Source of the DNA: Lentibacillus siamensis
GTDB lineage: Bacteria > Bacillota > Bacilli > Bacillales > Amphibacillaceae
Assembly: GCF_039522605.1 (NCBI RefSeq)
Contig: NZ_BAAADS010000024.1
Location: 1 to 64,000, forward strand
Direction of reading: 5' to 3'
Length of the DNA: 64,000 nucleotides
Shown: piece after piece, positions 9,364 through 16,495 of the stretch
Layout: each line of letters begins with the position of its first letter
How positions within the stretch are numbered: the first letter of the stretch is position 1
The notes under the pieces: model-generated
Databases searched by the model: none
Told to the model about the DNA's origin: nothing
Seen by the model: the letters and a program-made list of their open reading frames with translations, nothing else
Position numbers and translations under genes: made by a program

Positions 9364-10359
9364 ATGAAATTCGGAACAATTGGAACAAGCTGGATAACAG
9401 ATGCATTTATTGGCGCGGCAAAGGAGATAGATGGATTTATGCTGACAGCGGTTTACTCCCGGACGGAAGAGAAGGCCGCCGATTTTGCAAAGAAACATGG
9501 CGCACAGCACTATTTTACAGATTTGGAAGAAATGGCAAGCAGCTGCCGAATTGATTGTGTATATGTTGCATCCCCAAATTCAGTCCATTATGAACATGTC
9601 CTTACCCTTTTAAAACATAAAAAGCACGTAATCTGTGAGAAACCAATTTTTTCAAATACTAAAGAATGGAAGGAAGCCTACCGGGCTGCAGAAGAAAATA
9701 AGGTTTATTTATTTGAAGCAATGCGTAACATTCATTCGCCCAATTTTACAAGGTTGAAGGAAAATACAGGTCGTATTGGCCGGGTTCGTAACATGTCACT
9801 ACAGCTTGTGCAGTACTCATCACGATATGATAACTACCTGCAGGGAGAAAGGCCAAACATTTTCACAGCGGAATTTTCGGGTGGCGCCCTTGTTGACCTG
9901 GGTGTGTACCCACTTTCCGTTGCGGTAGGATTGTTTGGCGAACCGAACAACGTTTCGTATTACCCAGTAATGTTTGAGAACGGTGTGGATGGCAGCGGAA
10001 CATTGGTTTTGACTTATGATGGTTTCACAAGCACAATTTTTTGTTCGAAAATAGCCAACTCTTTCAATTCCTGTGAGATTCACGGTGAAGAAGGGACATT
10101 GGTGTTTGAAGGTGCCGGCGAGATAAATAATCTGCGGTTAATCAAGACTCCATCGAAAGAGGAATCGGCATTGAAGTCGGTTGCGGTTGATAACAATATG
10201 GTGTACGAGATTGAGCATTTTACACAAATCATTAAGAATGAAGATAATCAGACCTATGAGTATCTCAAAAATCAGAGTTCCATTGTTCTTTCTGTTACAG
10301 AAAAAGCGCGCAAACAAAGCGGTATTGTTTTTGGTACAGAAAAAACTGAAATGCAATAA
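9364..10359 (+). CDS. Gfo/Idh/MocA-family oxidoreductase
   Basis: A 331-residue NAD(P)-binding protein. The Rossmann N-terminus MKFGTIGTSWIT, the HxxHV and CEKP motif (about residues 80-98) and a C-terminal substrate domain are visible. The start at 9364 is chosen because GGAGGG lies 8 nt ahead; a longer frame opens at 9265 inside the IIA gene. As last gene of the PTS operon it probably acts on the imported phospho-sugar. The operon has no GH1 or GH4 phosphoglycosidase. Since some Gfo/Idh/MocA proteins (GH109) are NAD-dependent glycosidases, a redox-assisted hydrolase role is possible but speculative. Confidence 0.85.
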   Translation: MKFGTIGTSWITDAFIGAAKEIDGFMLTAVYSRTEEKAADFAKKHGAQHYFTDLEEMASSCRIDCVYVASPNSVHYEHVLTLLKHKKHVICEKPIFSNTKEWKEAYRAAEENKVYLFEAMRNIHSPNFTRLKENTGRIGRVRNMSLQLVQYSSRYDNYLQGERPNIFTAEFSGGALVDLGVYPLSVAVGLFGEPNNVSYYPVMFENGVDGSGTLVLTYDGFTSTIFCSKIANSFNSCEIHGEEGTLVFEGAGEINNLRLIKTPSKEESALKSVAVDNNMVYEIEHFTQIIKNEDNQTYEYLKNQSSIVLSVTEKARKQSGIVFGTEKTEMQ

Positions 10360-10442
10360 GCACATTGATGGTAAAACGGTATGCATGAATGTCTGAAAAA
10401 TTTTTGTATGGATAATTTCTATAGCTACGATGCACTAATGAA

Positions 10443-10562
10443 TTATTGCTGTAATGTGTTTGGTGCTATGTTGACCTTTGCCCGGATTGTAATGTAACCT
10501 TTTCCAGTCTCATAGGCTTTGCGTATTCCACTTTTTCTTAAAATTTCACCGGCTGGTGCGAC
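10443..10562 (-). pseudogene. gyrA fragment: fragment resembling DNA gyrase subunit A
   Basis: On the reverse strand about 31 codons (10464-10556) encode a peptide containing GIRKAYETGKG and ITIRAKVNI. These are hallmark residues of the GyrA/ParC breakage-reunion domain, of the GyrA rather than the ParC type. The frame ends at a stop (10443-10445) and has no start. It is a remnant, stranded between the PTS operon and an IS110 element. Confidence 0.6.
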
Positions 10563-10607
10563 AGAGGGAGTTTTCACGGAGGAAAGTGGGGAAAATCAAT
10601 CTTAGGC

Positions 10608-10640
10608 AAACGGGCGCTTTTCCCTAATAATGAAGGATAC
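10608..10640. repeat. dispersed GGGCGC hairpin repeat, copy 1
   Basis: ACGGGCGC followed by TTCCCTAATAAT is one member of the repeat family scattered from 10.6 to 24.2 kb. The surrounding gap 10563-10791 holds no gene that I can see. Confidence 0.45.
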
Positions 10641-10791
10641 CAGGATCGCTTATACGATACCAGCCAATAACTGTCAATACTTACGGCTGAAAAAGTGCAA
10701 AAAAACATGTTATACTTAAATCAAACATGCCAAATAACCTTACCGTTATACCGATAAGATTTTTTAGACTATTGTGAAATTAATTAAATCC

Positions 10792-11994
10792 TTATGATTG
10801 ATCTACAAAGACTTTCTGACGTTTTAACATGGCATGCACCCAGTGAATGAGTTTATTGGCACAGGCAATTACTGCGACCTTGTGTGGCTTGCCCTCATTC
10901 CTTTTGCGATTATAAAAGGCTATAAGCTTCTTGTTTCGGTTTTTGGCAATACCGCACTGCACAGCCGTATAAAGGGCTTGACGCAATCTTGATGATCCTC
11001 TTTTTGTGATGCGGTTAATGGATGCCCTATATTTGCCTGACTCAAAAACACTTGGATCTAGTCCTGCATAGGCAGCCAGTTGCTTAGGACGTTCAAACAG
11101 ATCAATTCCCCCGATTTCGGAGATAATTGTTGCCGCAATCTTTTCTCCGACTCCGGGAACGGATTGGACCAATTCATAATCGTCAAAGGTCTTGGCCAAG
11201 GCATTAATTTCCTTTCGTAATTTGGATAGATGCTCCTGGTATTGAAAAAGCATCTGGATGTACATCTGTAGGCTAAGGACATGGCCCTGGCAGATCGGAT
11301 CTTGAAAGGGATTGCGGGCAGCCGCATCTTTTAATTGTGCTGCTTTATTGAAAAACCATGCGTCGGAACGTCTTGCTCCGAGTTGACGCATCTCCATGGC
11401 CAATGCCTGTTGAGAGACCTTTTGAATATCTGCAGAAGTCGGATAATGCAGTAAGGTGTTCAGGGATAACTTGCCGCAAAGATCACTAAAAACACTATGA
11501 TACTCCGGGAAAATCTGATCCAGAGCAGCCTGAAACTGAAGTTTGATTTCAACATAGCTGTCCGTTAAAGCGCTGTGTTGTCTGGTTAATTGCCGTAGAT
11601 TCAGGTATTGTTCGGTTTTCCTCTGAAACACTTCCAGATCTTCTTTGTAATACAACTCCCCCAGATGGAAGGCATCGATTTTGTCCGTTTTCACCTTACG
11701 CAGGCTTGTTTTTCGAGCTTCATAGGAAATGACTGGATTGATGACATAATAAGTTATATCATAATCCTCAAGAAATTGAAGCACAGGTTCATGATAGTGC
11801 CCAGTGGATTCAAAAATGACAGCCGGAGGTTGTCCGGAAACCTGTTCCACCTCTTGATAAAACTGATAAAAAGCGTGAAGTCCTTGTAGATGGTGTTCAA
11901 ATTTAAAACTTTTCTTATATGGTTTTTTCCTTTGTAAAAAGGCTTGGACCTGGCTTTCTCCTTTTGCGACATCCAGGCCGATGACAGGATTCAT
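10792..11994 (-). CDS. IS110-family transposase (bridge-RNA-guided recombinase type)
   Basis: A 400-residue intact transposase. The N-terminal RuvC-like DEDD domain shows D8 (GLDVAK), E62 (FESTGHY), D104 and D107 (KTDKIDA). The C-terminal Transposase_20 domain contains the SVPGVG helix-hairpin-helix (about 280) and GLDPSVFESG...TKRGSSRLR with the expected catalytic serine. Length and motifs fit an active enzyme. Related IS110 enzymes are guided by a bridge RNA encoded in the noncoding end, here upstream of the gene. A decayed partial copy of the same element lies at 17.47 kb. Confidence 0.92.
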   Translation of the reverse strand: MNPVIGLDVAKGESQVQAFLQRKKPYKKSFKFEHHLQGLHAFYQFYQEVEQVSGQPPAVIFESTGHYHEPVLQFLEDYDITYYVINPVISYEARKTSLRKVKTDKIDAFHLGELYYKEDLEVFQRKTEQYLNLRQLTRQHSALTDSYVEIKLQFQAALDQIFPEYHSVFSDLCGKLSLNTLLHYPTSADIQKVSQQALAMEMRQLGARRSDAWFFNKAAQLKDAAARNPFQDPICQGHVLSLQMYIQMLFQYQEHLSKLRKEINALAKTFDDYELVQSVPGVGEKIAATIISEIGGIDLFERPKQLAAYAGLDPSVFESGKYRASINRITKRGSSRLRQALYTAVQCGIAKNRNKKLIAFYNRKRNEGKPHKVAVIACANKLIHWVHAMLKRQKVFVDQS

Positions 11995-12200
11995 AGGTAA
12001 TCACAACTCCTTTGATAGATTCGTCAGTGCGCCCCTCACATCCCTTGTAGTTTCATAGCTTCGCTTGTTATACGGGATCATGTCCCAACCAGCCTCAAAC
12101 ATGTTTCTACAAGGAAGGGGTGGACAGTATTGCGGACGGGATCGAGTCCCACGGGCGCCAGCGTCCTCCCCCGACTTCCTCAAGCATATGAAACCTATAA
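11995..12200 (-). ncRNA. candidate IS110 bridge RNA region
   Basis: Noncoding leader of the transposase. It contains a long-range stem (CCTTGTAG near 12044 with CTACAAGG near 12107) and two similar internal hairpins, GGGATCATGTCCC (12074-12086) and GGGATCGAGTCCC (12138-12150). IS110-group elements encode the bridge RNA in this position; two internal loops are its known layout. No transcript evidence is available from sequence alone. Confidence 0.45.
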
Positions 12201-12243
12201 AAAATAGGTCAACCAGTTCAATGACCGGCTGACCATATAATAC

Positions 12244-12273
12244 GATCGGGCGCCATTCCGGAATAAGAATTAC
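12244..12273. repeat. dispersed GGGCGC hairpin repeat, copy 2
   Basis: ATCGGGCGCCATTCCGGAAT followed by AAGAATTAC. It is close to the copies at 21.86 and 16.26 kb. Confidence 0.45.
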
Positions 12274-12319
12274 TCTCAGTCCTGCGGGATAGGGCTATTT
12301 TAATTGAGGAGGAACTTAG

Positions 12320-12487
12320 ATGTTTTCACCAAAGTTAACATGCAGTAACTGCAATAAAGAAATAGAAGACAATGATAAGATAGCAATTATAGTTCAAGCA
12401 AAGGAGTTAAACGGTTTTACAAATTTAAAAAGCTGGGCAAATAATCATCGAATACTTTGTTCCCAATGCAACGATATAAAACAATGA
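12320..12487 (+). CDS. 55-residue zinc-ribbon miniprotein
   Basis: A short gene with a strong GAGGAGG ribosome site 7 nt before ATG. The product has a CSNC pair near residue 8 and a CSQC pair near residue 47, a two-knuckle metal-binding layout. Similar tiny Cys4 proteins occur in Bacillus and are often misnamed. Function is unknown. It is followed by a dispersed hairpin repeat. Confidence 0.65.
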   Translation: MFSPKLTCSNCNKEIEDNDKIAIIVQAKELNGFTNLKSWANNHRILCSQCNDIKQ

Positions 12488-12497
12488 CATTTCAATT

Positions 12498-12530
12498 ATC
12501 GGGCGCAAATCCCTAATAATATTGGTGCCA
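12498..12530. repeat. dispersed GGGCGC hairpin repeat, copy 3
   Basis: GGGCGCAAAT and ATTGGTGCC flank CCCTAATAAT as imperfect inverted arms, directly behind the miniprotein gene. Confidence 0.5.
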
Positions 12531-12578
12531 ATTTATTCTATAGTATAAGGAACGCGAAATGCTCAGGAGGTAAATATT

Positions 12579-13052
12579 GTGAACAATGCTAATGATTGGA
12601 AAAAGGGTCGTATTTCAGCAGCAAATCGTGGTGAAAATCCCATGGTTATGACTGAACTTAAAAGTGGATTTGCAGTTATAGGTGACACTCAATTTTTACC
12701 AGGATATTGTCTGTTGTTACCATTTAAGAACTTCAGTAGTTTAAATGAACTGGATTACCGGCAAAGGGCTGAATATCTTTTAGATATGACGTTAATTGGA
12801 GATGCAATACAAGAAGTATGTAGTCCTAAAAGAATTAACTATTCAATCTATGGAAACTCGGATGCCTTTTTACATGCACATATATTTCCACGATATGAAT
12901 GGGAACCAAAAGAAAGAAGATCAATGCCTGTATGGCAGTACCCAAAGAGCAAATGGACTGAAAGTAAATATCATTACACTGATGAAAAGCATTTTGAATT
13001 AAAAAATAATATAGGCGAAACATTGATTACTCTTAGTAAATCTGCGTATTAA
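12579..13052 (+). CDS. HIT-domain protein
   Basis: A 157-residue protein of the histidine-triad superfamily. The signature HAHIFPRYE places the catalytic-type histidines at H99 and H101. The preceding strand pattern (CLLLPFKNF, then NYSIYGNSDAFLHAH) fits nucleotide-phosphate hydrolases or transferases of the Ap4A-hydrolase type. A GTG start is chosen because CAGGAGG lies 8 nt upstream. It stands alone between two repeat copies in the accessory region. The substrate is not predictable. Confidence 0.8.
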   Translation: MNNANDWKKGRISAANRGENPMVMTELKSGFAVIGDTQFLPGYCLLLPFKNFSSLNELDYRQRAEYLLDMTLIGDAIQEVCSPKRINYSIYGNSDAFLHAHIFPRYEWEPKERRSMPVWQYPKSKWTESKYHYTDEKHFELKNNIGETLITLSKSAY

Positions 13053-13064
13053 CGTTATTCATTT

Positions 13065-13099
13065 ATCGGGCGATAATCTCTAATAAAGATTGGTGCCCA
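13065..13099. repeat. dispersed GGGCGC hairpin repeat, copy 4
   Basis: ATCGGGCG...CTAATAAAGATTGGTGCCC, directly downstream of the HIT gene. The arms are imperfectly complementary. Confidence 0.5.
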
Positions 13100-13168
13100 T
13101 ATTGAATCATTGGGCCATTTAGCGAAAATTTTGTAGTGGCAATCCATAATGATCTGAGGAGGGATAAT

Positions 13169-13297
13169 GTGAAAATTTTACTTTTTGTTATAGTATCTAG
13201 TTTACTTGTGTATATGAATATCACCCCCCATTTAACGGGATTACGGCGATCGCGGTCAATAAAACGGTCAATAAAAGTAAATAGGAAAAAATGCTAA
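13169..13297 (+). CDS. possible 42-residue membrane peptide
   Basis: A GTG start with GAGGAGGG 5 nt upstream opens a 42-codon frame. One hydrophobic helix (residues 2-17) is followed by a strongly basic tail (RRSRSIKRSIKVNRKK). It is not recognised. The good ribosome site is the main reason to list it. Confidence 0.35.
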   Translation: MKILLFVIVSSLLVYMNITPHLTGLRRSRSIKRSIKVNRKKC

Positions 13298-13310
13298 CCA
13301 ATTGTTCCAT

Positions 13311-13338
13311 AATAGGCGCAAATCCTAAACAATCTTTT
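13311..13338. repeat. dispersed GGGCGC hairpin repeat, copy 5 (degenerate)
   Basis: AATAGGCGCAAATCCTAAAC retains the left arm and centre of the family only. Confidence 0.35.
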
Positions 13339-13387
13339 CCCCTGTTATTGCTTCATCGGATCATTATATTGAATAACAACACACGCA

Positions 13388-13445
13388 ATATGTAAAAAGT
13401 ATTTGACATATTACGTGTGGTTTTTTATACTTTATATGTAAAAAG
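13388..13445 (+). promoter_or_regulatory. promoter with flanking 12-bp direct repeats
   Basis: TTGACA (13402-13407), an 18-bp spacer and TATACT (13426-13431) form a good sigma-A promoter. The 12-mer ATATGTAAAAAG occurs at 13388-13399 and again at 13434-13445, bracketing it. Such a layout suggests an operator for the XRE regulator encoded next. Confidence 0.5.
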
Positions 13446-13470
13446 GTTTTTACTTTTTGAGGTGAAAATA

Positions 13471-13674
13471 ATGAAAAATAACATCCGTTTTATAAGAAAG
13501 GAAATGAAAATTTCTCAAGAAGAACTTGCACACAAATGTGATGTTACAAGGCAAACTGTTAATGCTATTGAAAATAATAAATATGACCCTACTCTTGCTT
13601 TAGCTTTCAAATTATCAATAAGCCTTAATACCAAGGTAGACAATTTATTTATTTTTGGGGGGGAAGAGGAATGA
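13471..13674 (+). CDS. small XRE-family HTH regulator
   Basis: A 67-residue Cro/CI-type DNA-binding protein. The helix-turn-helix spans about residues 3-58 (SQEELAHKCDVTRQTVNAIE). The start at 13471 is preferred because GAGGTG lies just upstream; the longer frame reaches back into the promoter. The stop overlaps the next start (ATGA), so it is translationally coupled to a membrane protein. This is a common regulator-plus-membrane-protein pair in Firmicutes. It probably represses its own promoter. Confidence 0.85.
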   Translation: MKNNIRFIRKEMKISQEELAHKCDVTRQTVNAIENNKYDPTLALAFKLSISLNTKVDNLFIFGGEEE

Positions 13675-13976
13675 AACTACAAAAGCCAGATGAAATGGAG
13701 CGTAGTCATAATTTAAAATCTGCAAGAAATGCTTTTATGTTTTATATAGCAGCTTTGATAATATGGGCTATTTACGATTTCATCACTACTGGTAAAGCAG
13801 GTTTGCAAATGACAATCCTTTTGGTGGGGACAGCAGTTTTTTGGTGGTCAAGAAGTATTTTAAATAAACAAACAGAAGAGGAGAAGGTAAAAATACCACC
13901 GAGAGCAATCATATGGACAATTTTTTATCTTGTTATATTCCTAGCTATCATTTTCATAGCTAATTACTATTCTTAA
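13671..13976 (+). CDS. integral membrane protein paired with the XRE regulator
   Basis: A 101-residue protein with a soluble acidic/basic N-terminus and three hydrophobic segments (about 19-38, 43-60 and 80-99). It overlaps the regulator gene by 4 nt. I do not recognise a characterised family. Genes of this size next to small XRE regulators are common and mostly uncharacterised. It could sense or modulate the regulator at the membrane, which is inference from coupling only. Confidence 0.7.
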   Translation: MKLQKPDEMERSHNLKSARNAFMFYIAALIIWAIYDFITTGKAGLQMTILLVGTAVFWWSRSILNKQTEEEKVKIPPRAIIWTIFYLVIFLAIIFIANYYS

Positions 13977-13993
13977 CAATTCAGATTGTTCCC

Positions 13994-14030
13994 CAATCGG
14001 GTGCTTTCAAGGAACAAGAAATTTGCTCAC
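13994..14030. repeat. dispersed GGGCGC hairpin repeat, copy 6
   Basis: CAATCGGGTGCTTTCAAGGA, diverged, behind the membrane-protein gene. The remaining gap to 14285 is AT-rich with regulatory-looking dyads near its end. Confidence 0.35.
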
Positions 14031-14215
14031 TATTGTTTTCTAGGACCAGTTAATGGAATAACTCCTGTGATAATGTCCGCACCTCATTGTAATGTTACAT
14101 TGGAAATTATAAATAAATAAAATAGAGTATCAGATGGATCAGATTTAATAATGGATAACTGTATTTTGATAAATATGACTCTGAACAGATTATTTATAAA
14201 AGATTTTTTAATTCC

Positions 14216-14250
14216 TTGACTTGAAATGCATTTCACAAATTAGAGTGAAA
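14216..14250 (+). promoter_or_regulatory. promoter-proximal palindromes
   Basis: TTGACT (14216-14221) is followed by the perfect palindrome GAAATGCATTTC (14223-14234), then TTTCAC-N8-GTGAAA (14231-14250). The overlap of dyads with a -35 element looks like an operator. The LacI regulator two genes on is the obvious candidate ligand. Confidence 0.35.
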
Positions 14251-14285
14251 TAAAGCTTATTTTCAACTCAAGGAGGTAAAAATTT

Positions 14286-14585
14286 ATGAAGAGAAAGGTT
14301 TCCATCCAAAACGACGAAAATATAATATCCTCTATTACGGGATTATTTGAAAGTTTCAATGGAATGCAGAATGTCTATTTTGGAGATTTGTTGTTAACAA
14401 ATAAAAGATTATATTTAGTTGGTAAAAAACCAATAAACATTGAAGAGTCTTTGTGGTTTAGTGGAGAAGAGAGGAATAATAGACAATCTACACTGATAGT
14501 AGGAGAACATTCCATTAGAATAAGATGGAATTGCGATGGAAACTTTTTAAGTTTCATTAATGCTTATCAGCATTTAAATTTGTAG
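14286..14585 (+). CDS. small PH/GRAM-like domain protein
   Basis: A 99-residue protein. The central stretch FGDLLLTNKRLYLVGKKP is typical of the beta strands of bacterial PH/GRAM-like domains (LTNKRL motif). No signal peptide or membrane segment is seen. An AAGGAGG ribosome site precedes it. It is 33 nt upstream of the LacI regulator and probably co-transcribed. Function is unknown. Confidence 0.65.
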   Translation: MKRKVSIQNDENIISSITGLFESFNGMQNVYFGDLLLTNKRLYLVGKKPINIEESLWFSGEERNNRQSTLIVGEHSIRIRWNCDGNFLSFINAYQHLNL

Positions 14586-14618
14586 TTATCCTTGATTTTA
14601 AGAAATAGGAGTATTTGT

Positions 14619-15566
14619 ATGGCAAATATTAGTGGTATTGCTAAATTAGCAGGTGTTTCAGTCTCTACTGTTTCCAGGGTACTAAACAATCACAAATATG
14701 TTTCAGATGATAAAAGAGAGGCTGTCTTAAAAGTAATAGAGGAAATGAATTATACACCAAACAAAAATGCGATTGATTTAATTAGGGGAGAAACAAAAAC
14801 AGTAGGGGTCATTCTCCCATATAATAACAATCCAGCATTTGATCAAATGTTAAATGGTATTCTTAATAAGGCTTCGGAGAATGATTTTTCTGTAACTGTA
14901 CTTCCTTCAGAGTATAATAAAAATAAGGAAATAGGTTATTTGCAAAAGTTAAAAAGCAAATTGTTTGATGGAATCATTATAGCTTCAAGAGCAAGTGATT
15001 GGGAGACTATAATTCCCTATAGCAATTATGGTTCAATTGTTTCTTGTGAATACACGCATAACACTGAGATTGGCTGTTCCTATAGTGATAGGTATTCTTC
15101 CTATCTGGATACCTTTCAATTATTAAAAAATCGGGGGCATTTTGCGGTAGCTTTTACAACAGCCAGATTAGAAAGCAATAGCACTAACCAAATGATTGAT
15201 GCTTATAATGAGGTTTTTGGTGAACTTCCAACTTATTATCATATTTCAGATTGTCAATGTTTAGATGATGGATGGGAAGCAGCGAAGAAATTCTTGCAGT
15301 CACCAGAAAGACCAACTGCCATATATGCAAATGGAGATGAAGTCGCTGGTGGAATTTATTTATATGCAACGTCTCAACAAGTTAATATTCCTGCTGATTT
15401 AGCTATCATCGGTCAAGAAAATCAACCGACCGGCAGTGTTTTGGGAATAACCACCATTGACCACCAGCTAACCAAAGTTGGTGAGGAGGCCTTTAACCTT
15501 GTTTTAAACAAATCCAGAGAAAAAATAAAAGTACCTTATTCTATAATCGAACGAGAATCTGTGTAA
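14619..15566 (+). CDS. LacI-family transcriptional regulator
   Basis: A 315-residue repressor. The N-terminal helix-turn-helix (ISGIAKLAGVSVSTVSRVLNN) and hinge are followed by a periplasmic-binding-protein-like sensor domain. The start at 14619 is chosen for its AGGAGT site; nine extra codons upstream are unsupported. No sugar-metabolism genes are adjacent, so the target operon is unclear. The next gene encodes a nucleotidase. The palindromes at 14223-14250 may be its operator. Confidence 0.9.
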   Translation: MANISGIAKLAGVSVSTVSRVLNNHKYVSDDKREAVLKVIEEMNYTPNKNAIDLIRGETKTVGVILPYNNNPAFDQMLNGILNKASENDFSVTVLPSEYNKNKEIGYLQKLKSKLFDGIIIASRASDWETIIPYSNYGSIVSCEYTHNTEIGCSYSDRYSSYLDTFQLLKNRGHFAVAFTTARLESNSTNQMIDAYNEVFGELPTYYHISDCQCLDDGWEAAKKFLQSPERPTAIYANGDEVAGGIYLYATSQQVNIPADLAIIGQENQPTGSVLGITTIDHQLTKVGEEAFNLVLNKSREKIKVPYSIIERESV

Positions 15567-15605
15567 ATTGAACAATAATACTTTGATTTCAAAGGAGGAT
15601 GTAAC

Positions 15606-16130
15606 ATGAAACGAATTGCAATAGATATGGATGAAGTAATTGCTGATGCTTTACCCAAACATGTAACACGTTTTAATCAATTGCATAACGACAATATTAA
15701 AATTGAAGATTTAAATGGAATAAAATTAGAAGACTTACGACCTGAGTTTCAAGTAGAAATGAAAAATATCTTACTGGAACCTACCTTCTTTCAGGATTTA
15801 GCAGTAATGGAAGATAGTCAAGAGGTAATAAAGGAATTAAATGAACACTTCGAAATTTTCATTACTACAGCCGCCATGGAGTTTCCAACATCATTTACAG
15901 CGAAGTATGAATGGTTAAAGGAACATTTTAGTTTCTTAAATGATATGAACTTTGTTTTTTGCGGCGACAAAGGTATATTAAATGCTGACTATCTTATCGA
16001 CGATAATGTACATCATTTTAAACGATTCTCCGGCAAGGGAATACTTTTCTCATCTCCACAAAACAGTAATGAAACAGGCTATGACAGGGTTGAAAACTGG
16101 CAAGAGGTAAGGAATTATTTTATCAATTAA
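15606..16130 (+). CDS. 5'(3')-deoxyribonucleotidase-like HAD phosphatase
   Basis: A 174-residue haloacid-dehalogenase protein of the NT5C type. Motif I is IDMDEVIAD (nucleophile D7, acid/base D9). A T-T-A motif II lies near 88 and YLIDDN near 131 forms the metal-binding end. The fold dephosphorylates (deoxy)nucleoside monophosphates. A strong AAAGGAGG ribosome site is present. It lies 39 nt after the LacI regulator gene on the same strand, possibly in one operon. Confidence 0.85.
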   Translation: MKRIAIDMDEVIADALPKHVTRFNQLHNDNIKIEDLNGIKLEDLRPEFQVEMKNILLEPTFFQDLAVMEDSQEVIKELNEHFEIFITTAAMEFPTSFTAKYEWLKEHFSFLNDMNFVFCGDKGILNADYLIDDNVHHFKRFSGKGILFSSPQNSNETGYDRVENWQEVRNYFIN

Positions 16131-16257
16131 ATGGAAAGTTCATACTCTATAATAGCGTTTGATTTTTACTGTGGGAAGCGCTGGTCTTTTCATATGTTTA
16201 ATGGTGGTAGACTGGGCTGCAATAATCTGCAGGTGACCTCAATCATGTGTATTAAGC

Positions 16258-16282
16258 TATTGGACGCATTCGCGGAATAACG
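16258..16282. repeat. dispersed GGGCGC hairpin repeat, copy 7 (degenerate)
   Basis: TATTGGACGCATTCGCGGAA is the recognisable left part of the family. The gap 16131-16495 otherwise holds the structured 85-nt repeat and no gene. Confidence 0.35.
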
Positions 16283-16340
16283 TATTTATTTCTAGAGCCA
16301 TTTTGTTGAATAGTGGAAGGCATTACTTCGTTTTTTGGTA

Positions 16341-16425
16341 GATAAGAAAGTATAAAACTTTCTTACTGCATGAGTGCAACTAAGGTCGTCACCTAAAGGC
16401 TTGGTGACAACCAAGTTTTCTAAAT
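16341..16425 (+). repeat. 85-nt structured repeat, copy A
   Basis: 80 of 85 positions are identical to 63863-63947. Predicted stems are AAGAAAGT/ACTTTCTT, GCA/TGC and GTCACC/GGTGAC. Substitutions between the two copies keep pairing (A-T to G-T, G-C to G-T) or fall in loops. Nature unknown: an insertion-element end, a MITE or a structured RNA. Confidence 0.75.
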
Positions 16426-16495
16426 GTTTTAAACAGTAAATGACGGGAAGATAATCAGTAAAAATTAAAAGACAATCTATGAGGGGAGAGATAAT

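Larger units (their letters stand above)
10792..12240 (-). mobile_element. IS110-family insertion sequence (ends approximate)
   Basis: A full-length IS110-type transposase gene is preceded by about 240 bp of structured noncoding DNA. Family members lack long terminal inverted repeats, so the exact ends cannot be fixed by eye. The boundaries given are the gene end and the limit of the structured leader. Confidence 0.7.

Noticed and set aside
12001..12183. 60-codon reverse frame upstream of the IS110 transposase
   Set aside because: It lies in the structured leader expected to encode a bridge RNA and has no ribosome site.
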